Shown here: positions 28,933-39,500 of the stretch, piece by piece
Layout of the letters: each line of letters opens with the position of its first letter
Numbering within the stretch: position 1 is the stretch's first letter
Virus record (IMG/VR): IMGVR_UViG_3300025101_000003
Span: 1 to 60,229 of that record
Source of the DNA: a virus
Direction: 5' to 3' (one strand)
DNA length: 60,229 bases
Notes under the pieces: model-generated
Told to the model about the DNA's origin: nothing
Seen by the model: the letters and a program-made list of their open reading frames with translations, nothing else
Databases searched by the model: none
Made by a program: the position numbers and the translations under genes

Positions 28933-30430
28933 AATCTTAGTTATCGGTGGTAATAGATCCGGTAAGTCACTGTCTACATTCGTAGAAGATGCCCGTGCTG
29001 TTACAGGCATGGACCCTTTCAAGAAGTACCCTGAGAAAGACGGGAACCTTGTTATTATTGGGAGGGACTGGAAGCACATAGGTATGGTCGTGTACCCTAT
29101 GCTGTTTCGAGCCGGTGCATTTAAGATCATAAAGGACAAGAAGACTGACGAATGGAGGGCATACAATCCCATAAAAGATGCCAAACGCAAGGATGAAGCT
29201 CGTCCAGCCCCACCCTTAATACCTCCACGTATGGTCGAAAAGACTTCTTGGCTTCTTAAAAGTGCGAGCTACATACAGTCAACAACCCTGACAAATGGTT
29301 GGACTATCTACTTCTTTAGTTCAGAAGGCGAGCCTCCTCAAGGTTTCCAAGCCGACCGCGTTCATATCGACGAAGATATCGCGAATGAGAGCTGGGTTCC
29401 TGAGATGCAAGCAAGGCTTTCTGACCGCAAGGGATGTCTGTGCTGGAGTGCTATGCCGCACTCTCGAAACGACGCCTTGTTGGGACTGTCTGAGCGAGCT
29501 GACGCCGACGAGAACAAAGACAATCCAGATATAGCTAAGTTCGTCCTGAGGTTCTTGGATAACCCTCACATTGACGAAGACGAGAAAAGAAAGAACGTAG
29601 AGCGATGGTCTGCTTTGGGCAGAGATGTTCTTCGCATGAGAGCTGAAGGCGAGTTTATATCTGACTCAATACTCGTTTACCCTACATTCTCAATGGATGT
29701 TCATGGGTATGACCGAGCAGACCTTCCGCAGAATGTAGTACCTCCTGACTGGGCTCGGTATGTTGCTATTGACCCAGGACACGCTGTAACTGCTGCTATA
29801 TTCTGTGCGATACCACCAGATGAATCCATAATGCTGATATACGACCAGCTGTACATCAGGCAGTGCAACGCTCAGATATTTGGTGAACAATTCGAGAAGA
29901 AGTGTCGTGACCAATACTTTCAGTCGTTTATTATCGACATGCACGGTGGGCGACTGCGAGACATTGGCTCAGGACGTCTTCCGGTTGAGCAGTACACGGA
30001 GCAGCTTCGCGACAGGAACTGCAAGAGTGCCGTAACGGGCCATAGTTTTATGGCTGGTTGTGATGACATAGCAGCACGACTAGAGGCTACTCAGAACTAC
30101 ATTTACATAAACCCTACCACAGGGCAGCCTAAACTGCGTGTCTTACGCGGAGCTGTTCCCGATTTGGAGAGGGAAATCAAGAAATACAAGAAGAAGGTGA
30201 ATAACTTGGCCGGTAACTACATAGTTACTGATCAGCCTAACACCAGAGGGGAAGTTCACGCCTGTCAATGCGTCGAATACCTTTGTGCGTACAGACCTCG
30301 GTATGTCCAACCTATGCTCGCGCAGGAAGAGGAACCGTGGTATGTTGAATGGGCTCTCAGGCGAAAGAAGAAAAAGCAGGGGGGCGATGGATTCGTATTT
30401 CTTGGACCACGATCAGGAGGAACAGAATGA
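28748..30430 (+). CDS. terL: Terminase large subunit
   Basis: The 560-residue protein is the packaging motor. The ATPase shows Walker A IGGNRSGKS (66-74) and Walker B DRVHIDED; a C-terminal RNase H-like nuclease is indicated by YVAIDPGHAV, FIIDMHGG and a later acidic position. It cuts and pumps DNA into proheads through the portal. The ATG at 28748 has GGGGGAG eight bases before it, which places the start inside the small-subunit gene. The four-base ATGA overlap with the next gene indicates coupling. Confidence 0.92.
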   Translation: MARSPKKEHQPTPIPSLESMGEFQAAQLKEIQAELSNRSIEALKLYRPTKDQEKIHESKASEILVIGGNRSGKSLSTFVEDARAVTGMDPFKKYPEKDGNLVIIGRDWKHIGMVVYPMLFRAGAFKIIKDKKTDEWRAYNPIKDAKRKDEARPAPPLIPPRMVEKTSWLLKSASYIQSTTLTNGWTIYFFSSEGEPPQGFQADRVHIDEDIANESWVPEMQARLSDRKGCLCWSAMPHSRNDALLGLSERADADENKDNPDIAKFVLRFLDNPHIDEDEKRKNVERWSALGRDVLRMRAEGEFISDSILVYPTFSMDVHGYDRADLPQNVVPPDWARYVAIDPGHAVTAAIFCAIPPDESIMLIYDQLYIRQCNAQIFGEQFEKKCRDQYFQSFIIDMHGGRLRDIGSGRLPVEQYTEQLRDRNCKSAVTGHSFMAGCDDIAARLEATQNYIYINPTTGQPKLRVLRGAVPDLEREIKKYKKKVNNLAGNYIVTDQPNTRGEVHACQCVEYLCAYRPRYVQPMLAQEEEPWYVEWALRRKKKKQGGDGFVFLGPRSGGTE

Positions 30431-30747
30431 AGGCAAATCAAGAAGTTCGCTTAGGCGATTGCGTTTACTGGTATTTAGACCCCCTAAATCCTGGCGATCC
30501 ACAGCTAGGCTGGGTGTGCCGAAGACCGGGGCAAAGCACGGTTTCTATCCTTGTTTTTGCTCCAGATGTTGGATGGGTCGAAAAACCCAGTGTTCGTCAC
30601 ATAAATGATACAGGGCTACTTGAAAATCCAGCTTGGCAGGAATGGGGATGCTGGGACTTCGCCGATTGGATGAAGGACCTGAAGAAAGCCAACACTGTCA
30701 AGAATATCGTACAGAGTGAGCGCAGCAAGGTAAAAGCGAATGTCTAA
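30427..30747 (+). CDS. Hypothetical Trp-rich small protein
   Basis: The start is ATG 30427 after AGGAGGAACAG. The 106-residue protein is rich in Trp (eight) with a beta-like first half (VRLGDCVYWYLDPLNPG, STVSILVFAPDVGWV) and a helical second half. It sits between terminase and portal and overlaps both. It may be a small packaging or head protein; no family is recognised. Confidence 0.65.
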   Translation: MKANQEVRLGDCVYWYLDPLNPGDPQLGWVCRRPGQSTVSILVFAPDVGWVEKPSVRHINDTGLLENPAWQEWGCWDFADWMKDLKKANTVKNIVQSERSKVKANV

Positions 30748-32776
30748 TGAACAACCGGAAGATGTACTGAAGTCTATTGCTAGAGGTTGGTTGAAGAAGA
30801 TTGAGTTAGCTAAAAAACACAAGCGGCCTTTCACAGAGGACGCTCGTGAAGCTATGGACTTCTTTGATGGTCCTCAGAACTGGTTCTGGAAAGAACAGTA
30901 TTCAAAGAGTGAGTATGGGTACAACAGATCCATCGCTCCCCCCGGTTTCCGCATGCAGGTAAACCGAGTCTTTGAAGCGGTTAAGCTATTTGCTTCAGTT
31001 ATCTATCATCGCAATCCGGTTCGGTCAGTTAGTCCCAACAAGTATCCCACGCTAACGCCAGAGTCTATTGGGCTGAATCCTGAAGACCCTATGGCTATGC
31101 AACAATTTGAGATGGCTACTCAGCAAAGCGACATGCTTAAAAGTAATCGCTCAACAGTTGCACAGCTCATGGCAAGATTGCTGAACTACACTCCCAATGA
31201 GCTTGACTTAAAAAGCCATTCTAGGCGAGTTGTAGATGAAGCAATTATCAAGGGTATGGGTGTTTGGTGGACAGAAATGGTTACGTTTAGTAACGGTCGC
31301 CGCATGGTCGGTTCGTTTGCTGATTCAGTAGACAACCTGATACTAGACCCAGACGCAACGGAGATTGAAGACATCTTGTGGTGCGCGAGGCGTTGTGTTC
31401 ACCCTATTGACGTCGTGGCTGAAAAGTACGGCGTTGATAGGGAGAAGCTCAAAGGAAACCTTCAGGGAAGGAATGCAACTCGCTCTGGCGACGGTTCAGG
31501 AATGCTGGAAGACGACAGCTCCCTTGATTACAAGCAAGTTGGCAAAACAAACGAGCTTGTCACTTATTATAAAATTTGGTCAAAGACCGGAATAGGTGAT
31601 CGCCTGAAAGACATGCCTAAGGAGGTAAGAGGCATCTTTGATGGTGTTGGCGAAAACTGTTATGTGGTAGTAGCACAAGGATTGGACGAGCCACTAAACA
31701 TACAACCTAATCTCCTGCAGGAGCCTGTTGATCCAGAAACAGGATTGCCTCCGAACTTATTCAGGTCAGTTCAGTGGCCTATCCCTTTCTGGGCAGAGAA
31801 CAACGGATGGCCGTTCACTGGTTTGGCGTTTCACAGGAAGCCTGGGTACGTTTGGCCCATCTCGCACATTAAGCCAGGGATACCTGAGCTCAGGTTTCTT
31901 TGCTGGGCGTTTTCGTTCTTGGCTCAACGTGTTGCTACAAGCTGCGAGACTCTCATTGGTGTAAGTAAGTCAGCTGATCAGGATATTAAGGATCAGATAC
32001 TTAGTCAGTCAGAAGCTGGATTTAAGATTGTTGAAGTATCAGAAATGATGGGACGGTCTGTAAACGACCTTATCTCAGTGTTTCAATTACCAGACGTTAC
32101 TGGGGAAATCTGGGGCGTCATTTCAGCAGTCACTGACATGCTGGACAAAAGACTTGGAATGACTGAGCTGATCTATGGTTTAACGTCTAGTCAGATGAGA
32201 TCAGCAACAGAAGCTTCAGTTAAGTCTGAGCAAATCAGTGTTCGTCCAGACGACATGGCCGAGCAGCTAGAGAACTCCATGAGTCAGCTTGCTCGAAAGG
32301 AAGCTATTGCTTCCCGTTGGCTTTTAGAGCCAGAAGACGTCGCGTCTATCTTGGGTCCTATTGGTGTTTACGCTTGGCAGCAATACATCATGCCACTTGA
32401 TCCTTCAGAGGTTTCTCACGAATACGACTACAGGATTGAGAGTGGAAGTGCTCGCAAGCCTAATAAGGCTACTCGTGTCGAGCAGATGAACACTGCATTG
32501 CAAACCCTTGGTCCGGTTTTACAGCAACTAATACCAATGGGCAATGTACAGCCGTTCAACGCCTTGGTTATGGATTGGGCGGATTCTATGGACCTTGATG
32601 CCACGCCATACCTGATTCCAGAAATGGCTCCGCCGCAACCAGAACTTCCTCTTCCCGAAGGTGGGCAGCCATTGCCGTCGCCGGAAGAAGCCCAGTCTGT
32701 AGTGGATGCGGGTGCTGCACCCGAAGCACCGGCTGAAGAGCCTCCGCCACAAATACCTCAGGAGCTGCAAGTATGA
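30740..32776 (+). CDS. Portal protein
   Basis: The 678-residue protein has the length and composition of a podovirus portal. It contains the crown/wing-type alternation, with FRMQVNRVFEAVKLFASVIY near the N-terminus, DSVDNLILDPDATEIEDI, QRVATSCETLIGVSKSADQD, and a Pro/Glu-rich C-terminus (LPEGGQPLPSPEEAQ). It forms the twelve-subunit vertex ring for DNA passage. It follows the terminase and is overlapped by the next gene (ATGA). Confidence 0.85.
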   Translation: MSNEQPEDVLKSIARGWLKKIELAKKHKRPFTEDAREAMDFFDGPQNWFWKEQYSKSEYGYNRSIAPPGFRMQVNRVFEAVKLFASVIYHRNPVRSVSPNKYPTLTPESIGLNPEDPMAMQQFEMATQQSDMLKSNRSTVAQLMARLLNYTPNELDLKSHSRRVVDEAIIKGMGVWWTEMVTFSNGRRMVGSFADSVDNLILDPDATEIEDILWCARRCVHPIDVVAEKYGVDREKLKGNLQGRNATRSGDGSGMLEDDSSLDYKQVGKTNELVTYYKIWSKTGIGDRLKDMPKEVRGIFDGVGENCYVVVAQGLDEPLNIQPNLLQEPVDPETGLPPNLFRSVQWPIPFWAENNGWPFTGLAFHRKPGYVWPISHIKPGIPELRFLCWAFSFLAQRVATSCETLIGVSKSADQDIKDQILSQSEAGFKIVEVSEMMGRSVNDLISVFQLPDVTGEIWGVISAVTDMLDKRLGMTELIYGLTSSQMRSATEASVKSEQISVRPDDMAEQLENSMSQLARKEAIASRWLLEPEDVASILGPIGVYAWQQYIMPLDPSEVSHEYDYRIESGSARKPNKATRVEQMNTALQTLGPVLQQLIPMGNVQPFNALVMDWADSMDLDATPYLIPEMAPPQPELPLPEGGQPLPSPEEAQSVVDAGAAPEAPAEEPPPQIPQELQV

Positions 32777-33336
32777 CTGCCGCATTCGACAAACACTACC
32801 CGTTAGAGATAGCACGACAGGGACACCACGTAAGAGCCGCATACGACAGAATGATTGCAGACGGGCAAACCGAGCAATGGGCCGTCATGTGTGCATTACA
32901 GCAGCCTCCGGGCACAAAAGGCTCGGACAGGGCCTTTATGGAGGGGCGAAATAATATGGAGTGGATGAATAATATGCCCCCACATCAAGCAGCACGAATG
33001 GTCCGGGAAGCCGCTGCATCGGGCATAAATACTTCAGGCAAGTTTTATATGGGGGGCATTGCTGACAAACGCGGACACCGCGATCCAGAAGCATGGGTTG
33101 GTTCAGTAGATGATGTGAAACATGTCGCAAAACGTCGAAATCTTGAAGTTCACGGAAGCGTGGAATACACCCCACCTCAAAAAGATACCCGAAAGAAGAA
33201 GGTCGATATTGCACCAGACATTCTTGCCGAACAGGTTAAAGCTGAACGCAAGAAGAATCCCGATCTATCAATGGGTGATGCCACGGAAAAAGTTAAAGAC
33301 AAGATCGTTCCTCGCTGGAAGAGAAAGAAGAAATAA
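32773..33336 (+). CDS. Hypothetical basic protein after portal
   Basis: The 187-residue protein is basic, especially at the C-terminus (KIVPRWKRKKK), and helical. It contains RMIADGQTEQWAVMCALQQP and PHQAARMVREAAASGINTSG. The position after the portal suggests a head-maturation or packaged protein. No family is recognised. Confidence 0.6.
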   Translation: MTAAFDKHYPLEIARQGHHVRAAYDRMIADGQTEQWAVMCALQQPPGTKGSDRAFMEGRNNMEWMNNMPPHQAARMVREAAASGINTSGKFYMGGIADKRGHRDPEAWVGSVDDVKHVAKRRNLEVHGSVEYTPPQKDTRKKKVDIAPDILAEQVKAERKKNPDLSMGDATEKVKDKIVPRWKRKKK

Positions 33337-33650
33337 TGCCAAATAAGATTGAAAGACTTAGTAGCGTCACCTCGTCATTGTCAATTACTGCAAGCGCCTC
33401 AACAACACCCGTCATTCCGTTTGGTGCTGCGGCTGGAGGGACTGTATTCGTCGATTCGGTCAGTGGGGCAAGCTCAATATCTTGGGTCGTGATGCACGAT
33501 ACGGAAGGAACGAACTACGCTACGAGCGAAACTACCAGCGTGTCTGCGTCAAATGCGTACGCAATTCCAGACGCTCTTTATGCTGCACCGTTCCTCAAGG
33601 CTGTATGCAATAGCGGTACGGCAGTCATTACGGTTAGCGTTAAAGGTTAA
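33336..33650 (+). CDS. Small structural protein
   Basis: The 104-residue protein is rich in Ser, Ala, Thr and Val, with alternating strands (SSLSITASASTTPVIPFG, FLKAVCNSGTAVITVSVKG). This is typical of small head or fibre decoration proteins. It starts directly at the previous stop (TAATG). Confidence 0.6.
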   Translation: MPNKIERLSSVTSSLSITASASTTPVIPFGAAAGGTVFVDSVSGASSISWVVMHDTEGTNYATSETTSVSASNAYAIPDALYAAPFLKAVCNSGTAVITVSVKG

Positions 33651-33655
33651 TTCGC

Positions 33656-35014
33656 ATGGCAATGGACCACAAAAAGATGCGACCAGCTGCTTCTGGTGGC
33701 GGAGGCGGAGGAGGACCGACTGCACCGTCTGTACCTCAAAGTCTTTCTGCGACTAGAGGAAATGCTCAGGTTGCGTTGTCGTGGTCAGCGCCGTCCAGTG
33801 ACGGTGGTGCAACAATAACAGGGTATAAAGTTTATCAGAGCACTGATGACGCTAGCTTTACCGAAGTAGCTACTCCATCTGGAACATCGCAAACAATCAC
33901 TAGCCTTTCAAACGGAACGCCTTACTACTTCAAAGTTGCAGCTGTAAACTCGGTTGGACCTGGTACGCAGACTGCTTCCGTAACTGCCACTCCTGCAACA
34001 GCTCCTGCTGCACCTACGAGCGTTGCTGGAACAAACGGAGACACGCAGTCTGTCATCACTTGGACGGCACCGACTAACACTGGCGGCTCTGCAATTACCG
34101 GCTACAAGATAAAGTGCGGCACAACAAGTGGCTATCCGGGAAGTGCTACTGTTCATCACCAAACAAACACAAGCACGACGTACACCAAAACAGGCCTGAC
34201 CAACGGAACAGAATACACCATTCAGGTTGCAGCAGTGAATGATGTTGATGACGGCACATACAGCAGTACGACGACAGCAACACCAGCAGCACCTAGCACT
34301 GGAATTACTCCAAACACGGACGGAAGTGCTCGGTTCTACCTTCCTGCATCAGTAACAGTGTTCAAAATATCTGCAAACACAAGCACCGGATACTACAAGA
34401 TATCGTCCCCTGGAAAGTCGGATGTGATTGGTCAAGAGTACACAGCTACAGCACCAACGTACTACGCGGGTTTGAATAACGGAACTCAAGCTACTGCCAA
34501 TATTCAAATGACTGGATTGTCGTCGTCTGCGGTTAAGACAGTAACTCTATCCTCTTGCAATTCCGGAGGAACTGTTACTGGGAATATTCTGGGCATAGAT
34601 ATCGGTTCAGATTCCACCAACAACATAACCGCCGTTGATGTTTCTGGCTGCACCTCATTAGCGACTTTTCATGCTGGTGCAACTGGCGGATCTTCAGTCC
34701 AAAACGCTCGGTTTGCTGGTGGCGGACCTGCAGGTACTAGGGCTATGGTTAGCAGCATAGAAGAAGTTCGTGCAGTTAATTGCGACTTTAGTGGAGCCAA
34801 TGGATATACATCTCCTTACACTCCAGCGACTATTTACGCTGCGGCTGGAGGATGGGATTTGTTCGGCCATGACATGGACGCTACTGCCTTAAATCAGATG
34901 TACACGGACTTAAGTGGCGGAACTGGTGGAGGTGGGATTTTTGTCGGCGGAAACCCTGGTACTGGAAGTGACAATCCAAGCATCGCATCAAACTACAATA
35001 TTCACGGGTCATGA
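33656..35014 (+). CDS. FN3-domain virion protein
   Basis: The 452-residue protein starts with a Gly-rich linker (seven Gly in a row), followed by two fibronectin type III domains (residues about 23-118 and 119-215), recognisable from PSVPQSLSATRGNAQVALSW, ITGYKVYQS, YYFKVAAVN and repeats of these. The C-terminal half is strand-rich with a leucine-rich-like unit (ITAVDVSGCTSLATFHAG). FN3 domains on phage particles often help weak carbohydrate adhesion. It overlaps the sulfotransferase gene. Confidence 0.8.
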   Translation: MAMDHKKMRPAASGGGGGGGPTAPSVPQSLSATRGNAQVALSWSAPSSDGGATITGYKVYQSTDDASFTEVATPSGTSQTITSLSNGTPYYFKVAAVNSVGPGTQTASVTATPATAPAAPTSVAGTNGDTQSVITWTAPTNTGGSAITGYKIKCGTTSGYPGSATVHHQTNTSTTYTKTGLTNGTEYTIQVAAVNDVDDGTYSSTTTATPAAPSTGITPNTDGSARFYLPASVTVFKISANTSTGYYKISSPGKSDVIGQEYTATAPTYYAGLNNGTQATANIQMTGLSSSAVKTVTLSSCNSGGTVTGNILGIDIGSDSTNNITAVDVSGCTSLATFHAGATGGSSVQNARFAGGGPAGTRAMVSSIEEVRAVNCDFSGANGYTSPYTPATIYAAAGGWDLFGHDMDATALNQMYTDLSGGTGGGGIFVGGNPGTGSDNPSIASNYNIHGS

Positions 35015-35616
35015 TGAACTATTTTATTTGCGGTAATAGGCTGTTGGCTTTCAATGCAAAGTGCGCAACGTCGTCTTTTAGTTGGGCGATTTTGCGTCAA
35101 TATCACCCTGAGGTTGTTGAGCAGCTAAAGAAAGATCAATGGGCGAACGGGCAGAGCGTTGAAAATCAAATGCTTCACCGTTGGGTACCAAAGCGTTTTA
35201 GTTCGAGAGGATTTATGGTTGCCCAAATTGTTCGTGAGCCTGTGGAAAGATTCCGAAGTGCTTATGGATTCATGGGCTTAGGAAAACGAATCGGCTCTGT
35301 GGATGCTGTGCTTGACGACCTAATTAATGAAACCCACGCTTTAGACTCAATACGTGGCACTATCGCCTCTAATATTCACTTTCGTCCACAAAACAGGTTT
35401 GATGGAGACATAACATTTTTCAGAATGGACCAGCTCCAAGATTGCGCAGATTTTCTTGGAATAGAAGTTCCCTTAACTCGAATCAATCAGACAAAAGTAG
35501 AGAAGCCGATTTTGACGCTTGCTCAAGAAAAAACAATACGCGATTACTATGCAGAAGATGTTGACCTGTGGGACTCGCTGCAAGAGAGCAATAAGAAGGA
35601 GATGGCATGGCTGTAG
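35011..35616 (+). CDS. PAPS-dependent sulfotransferase (Sulfotransfer_2-like)
   Basis: The 201-residue protein has the two PAPS-binding signatures of Golgi-type carbohydrate sulfotransferases: a 5'-phosphosulfate loop-like NAKCATSSF (15-23) and the 3'-phosphate motif IVREPVERFRSAY (73-85) with Arg75 and Ser83. Later HFRPQ (123-127), INQTK (158-162) and IRDYYAEDVDLW (176-187) also match that family. It would move sulfate from PAPS made by the host onto a hydroxyl or amine, probably a glycan. It lies between the FN3 protein and fibre genes, overlapping both, so a surface or virion glycan is the likely target. Confidence 0.85.
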   Translation: MMNYFICGNRLLAFNAKCATSSFSWAILRQYHPEVVEQLKKDQWANGQSVENQMLHRWVPKRFSSRGFMVAQIVREPVERFRSAYGFMGLGKRIGSVDAVLDDLINETHALDSIRGTIASNIHFRPQNRFDGDITFFRMDQLQDCADFLGIEVPLTRINQTKVEKPILTLAQEKTIRDYYAEDVDLWDSLQESNKKEMAWL

Positions 35617-36488
35617 TACCTAAAAATTACCCCGGTGCAGGAAGGGCTCCGTCTGCCTCAAGCCTTGTGGAGGGCGAGCTTGCTCTAAATACTGGCGACG
35701 GCTGTCTTTACACTAAGCTTCGGGACGGTCGTGTTGTTAAGATTGTTGCCCGAAGTTACTCAGGCGACGAACAAACAGGTGGGACAACCGTCTCGTCCGA
35801 TATAAGTTTTATAGATGTATTAGACGTCACTTCTTACGCTGGATCAGCAATGGCTACTGTTCCTGGCACTCTTATACTAGATGCCGGTAACGGAAAGGTT
35901 GAGCTTCAAGGTGGGTCAGGAAACAGTGCTGAGCTTACTTTTAATTGCAGTGCAAACTCGCACGGCGTAACAATTAAAAGCCCCCCTCATTCTGACAACG
36001 CGACCTACTCTTTGATTCTTCCAACGACAGCTGGAACAGCAGGGCAAGTGCTGACAACAAACGGCTCAGCAGGTGTTCTCAGCTGGTCAACAATGTCATC
36101 TAGTGGAACAAATCACGGATCAAATCACCATACGGGTGGCGCTGATGAATTAACACCGGCGAATATAGGTGCGGCGGCAGCGAGCCACTCATCAAATCAT
36201 CACACGGGCGGCAGTGATGCTTTGACCCCAGCAAACATCGGTGCAGCGGCAGTCAGTCACTCATCGAGTCATCACACGGGGGGCAGTGACGCTTTGACCC
36301 CAGCAAACATCGGTGCAGCTGCAGCGAGCCACGCTTCAAATCACCACACAGGCGGAAGTGACGCACTGACACCTGCAAGCATTGGTGCCCCTGCAAGCAC
36401 AACAATTACGCATATCGTAAAGCTGACACAGGCTCAGTATAACGCGCTGAGTTCAACACCAGCAACAACCCTGTACATAATCACATAG
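35607..36488 (+). CDS. Tail fibre-like protein with HHTGG repeats
   Basis: The 293-residue protein is Ser/Thr/Gly/Ala-rich. It begins with GEXALN-type fibre start (VEGELALNTGDGCLYTK), shared with phage fibre and Mtd-like N-termini. Residues about 168-263 hold four 24-residue repeats with H-x-S-x-HHTGG and SDALTPANIGAAA. The paired His recall the metal-coordinating H-x-H of short tail fibres, which stabilise trimers with iron or zinc. It ends in a short strand-rich tip. A trimeric fibre or baseplate connector is likely. Confidence 0.75.
   Translation: MAVVPKNYPGAGRAPSASSLVEGELALNTGDGCLYTKLRDGRVVKIVARSYSGDEQTGGTTVSSDISFIDVLDVTSYAGSAMATVPGTLILDAGNGKVELQGGSGNSAELTFNCSANSHGVTIKSPPHSDNATYSLILPTTAGTAGQVLTTNGSAGVLSWSTMSSSGTNHGSNHHTGGADELTPANIGAAAASHSSNHHTGGSDALTPANIGAAAVSHSSSHHTGGSDALTPANIGAAAASHASNHHTGGSDALTPASIGAPASTTITHIVKLTQAQYNALSSTPATTLYIIT
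36108..36395 (+). repeat. Four 72-bp tandem repeats in fibre gene
   Basis: Four in-frame units of 72 bp encode the HHTGG repeat of 24 residues. The second and third units are nearly identical at DNA level over the SDALTPANIG part (shared tail GACCCCAGCAAACATCGGTG), while the first and fourth have diverged. The unit length allows expansion or loss without a frameshift. Confidence 0.85.
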
Positions 36489-36507
36489 GGACTAACGGAG
36501 TAACAGA

Positions 36508-39500
36508 ATGACACTGGTACGAGTACAACTACGCAACGACACGGCAGATAACTGGCAAACTCTAAATCCACTTCTTCGTGCCGGTGAGTTGGGATGTGAA
36601 ACAGATACAGGGAAGGCCAAGATAGGCGACGGAAGTCGCAACTATAACTCGCTTCCGTACGTCGGTGGTTCTTTTAGCTCTGCCTCACCAAGTACGATTG
36701 GCACTTCTAGCGTTGGTACGTCAACCACAGTTGCAAGGTCAGACCACAACCATGCACTGCCTGACGCAGTTTCGGTGACTCAAGTTACTGCTAGTGGCGC
36801 AACTATTAACGGGAACCTCACAGTCACCGGGAATCTTTTAGGCAACGCAGTACACCTTCACGATATCGCTGACGTTACCGGACTGTCAACTGCCCTAAGC
36901 GGCAAGGCTGACACGAGTCACAATCACACAATCGGAAGCCTTACAGACACTCCCACAACACCTACAGACTCCACAGAGAGGTATCTGCACTGGAACGGAA
37001 ATGCTCTTGTGTGGACTAGCACGTCATCTCTTGGTGGTTCTGGTCAAACCAGCATTTCCAATGAAGCTATTGATGACAGGGTTGCAGCTCTGCTTCAAGG
37101 TGGGTCGGGTATTGATGTCGTTTATGATGACGCCGCAAACACGCTTACCGTGTCGACCGACATAGAACAGTACATACCAGAGCCGACAGTTCCAGAAACA
37201 CCAGAGCCTAACCTTCCTCCGGCCCCACCTGTTTCGCCGATGGAGCTAACGACCGATCTTCCGCCAAGTTTAACAGTCGGCGGAGAAGGGTTTGCTGTAA
37301 CAGTAACTGTTAGCGGAGGAACTTCCCCTACTTTTCAGTGGCAGAAACTTAACCTAACTTCGACGATATATGAAGACCTTGCGGCTACATCCAATATAAC
37401 TGGCGTTACAACAGGCACCCTGTCTTATGCCGCAACAGATGAAGTCGATAATAATACACTACTGCGGTGTGTTATTACAGACGGCGACAATCAGATCATA
37501 TCAGGCACAATGGGAGTAGTTTGGGTCAGTAGAACTGCTCCCGTGCCACCACTAGCTGTGATATTCGCTGCTGACAGTCTCAGTACTCCGAATGAAATAG
37601 AAGTAGTCGAAGACTCTAATGGAAACTATGACGTAAGTTCCGCTCTTTCTGTTACTGCATCTGGTGGCGCAGAAAGCTACGTTTATCAGTGGCAAGCTGC
37701 TAATGTCAGTGGTTCTGTGGTGTCAGGCTTTGGCAGAGGAACTCTCTGGCAAAACATCCCTGGGGCTACTTCGACGTCTCTGGCAAACATAAGTGCTTCA
37801 AATGTTATTTGGCTGCAACATGCAGCCGACAACCCATCGCTTGAAGATCAGATAATTTTTGTCCGTTGCAGGGTAACTTCAGTAACAGACGCCTTTAACC
37901 AATCCGGCCCTCAGGTCGTAACTAATGAATGTCGTGTTGTCATAAAGGCACCTATTGCAGCTGTCACTGTTCAGCCAACAGACCAGGCTATGTCTAATAC
38001 TGGCACGGCGTCTTTCACTTGCACTTATCAGGGTCGAGCCATAGCTGACTGGGAAGTGCAGACGAATGATGGCATTGTTAGAGATGTTGCTGAATCAAAC
38101 ATGGAGTCTGTAATCTCCAACGGAGGCAATCCAGAGACATTTACAGCCACACTTGCATTAGCAGACTTGAAAACAAACAACATCGGGAATCGGTTCCGCT
38201 TAAGGTTTACGTCTCCGGACGGAAGTCAAAATGCGTTTAGTAACTGGGCGAACCTTACGGGAACCCCTGTTGCCATTACGCAAGAACCACCGACTACATT
38301 AAATGTCATCTACGGAAACGCTGCGAATGTTTCATTTGCCTTCACTCCAGCCGGTGGAGCCACTATTTCCTGGGAAGAGCGTGACGATGCGTACGACACC
38401 ACAGTCACAACGATATCAGGACAAACAACCACCACGCTATCGCTGTCGAGCGTTACAGCCAATAAAGAGGTGCGAGCTAGGGTCACAACTGCTGCTGGAG
38501 TGTCAATAACAACATGGTGTCTGATTGGGGTATCTGTTCCTTCTTCAAATACGGGAGACCCTCAATTCACGCAAAACCTTGTTGGTGGAGCAGTGTACGA
38601 AAACGGATCGTATACAGATGAGTGTACATCCAATCTCTTGGCCGGTTCTGCCGCAATAGATCATTACGCAGTCTTGTTGGTGGCATACGCTGACGGAAGA
38701 AAGCAAGTTAGGCCGCTAGCAAATGGAGTTTCCACAGAGTTTGGCCCCTTGAAGTTTTTTCCAGCCAACAGCGGGTATCAGAAATATCGAGTTAATACCA
38801 CTCTTGATGGGGACTGTGATGTAAGCATTATGACAACAACCACTCCGCATGCGTACAGCGGAACAAGTGGTGCTGTACAGGCTACTCCTTGGGCAAGGAT
38901 TGGTAATAGTGGCTCGCGCTACTTTTCTCAGGACGCACTGAGACCAACCATAAACTTTCCTCAAAGTGCTAAAACGCATGCCAATGCAGTCTTCAATGGA
39001 AGTCTAAGCTACCCATTCCCGTTATACGGCTTTGCTGAGAGTCAAAGGGTTACAATAAACATACAGAAGCAAGAGCCTTTTTACGGCCCGATTGAGCACG
39101 CATTTTGGTCTCCTCCGCAATCCTACTCGTTTCGTGGTGCTGCAAACACGAGCAATGTAGTTGTTGCGTGTCCTCACATCCACCCAGACTCGACGTACTT
39201 AAGGAGTACTGACCAAGGAAGGACTTGGGATTCGTATTTCATGCCCTACTCTTGCCAAGCTTACGACGTTGTTTTTTGGAACAGCAAGTTTTATATGCTT
39301 ACTTGCGACCCAACTAACAAGATTACCGCGCTTGTCAGCTCCAACGGACTAAGCTGGACTCCTACAAACTGGACGTTTTTTGCGAGACAAAACCTGACCG
39401 GCACTCAAGGGTACAATGATAATTACGAAACGATGTTTACGCCAGACACGTATGACCCCACAATGCCTACTAAGAAGGCTGAAGACTTTCGCATGTCTGT

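Noticed and set aside
36108-36395. Regular repeats that could suggest a CRISPR array
   Set aside because: They are 72-bp in-frame coding units without spacers and belong to a fibre gene.
36508-36700. Mtd-like N-terminus could suggest a diversity-generating retroelement
   Set aside because: No reverse transcriptase gene, template repeat or variable C-type lectin end is visible in the window.
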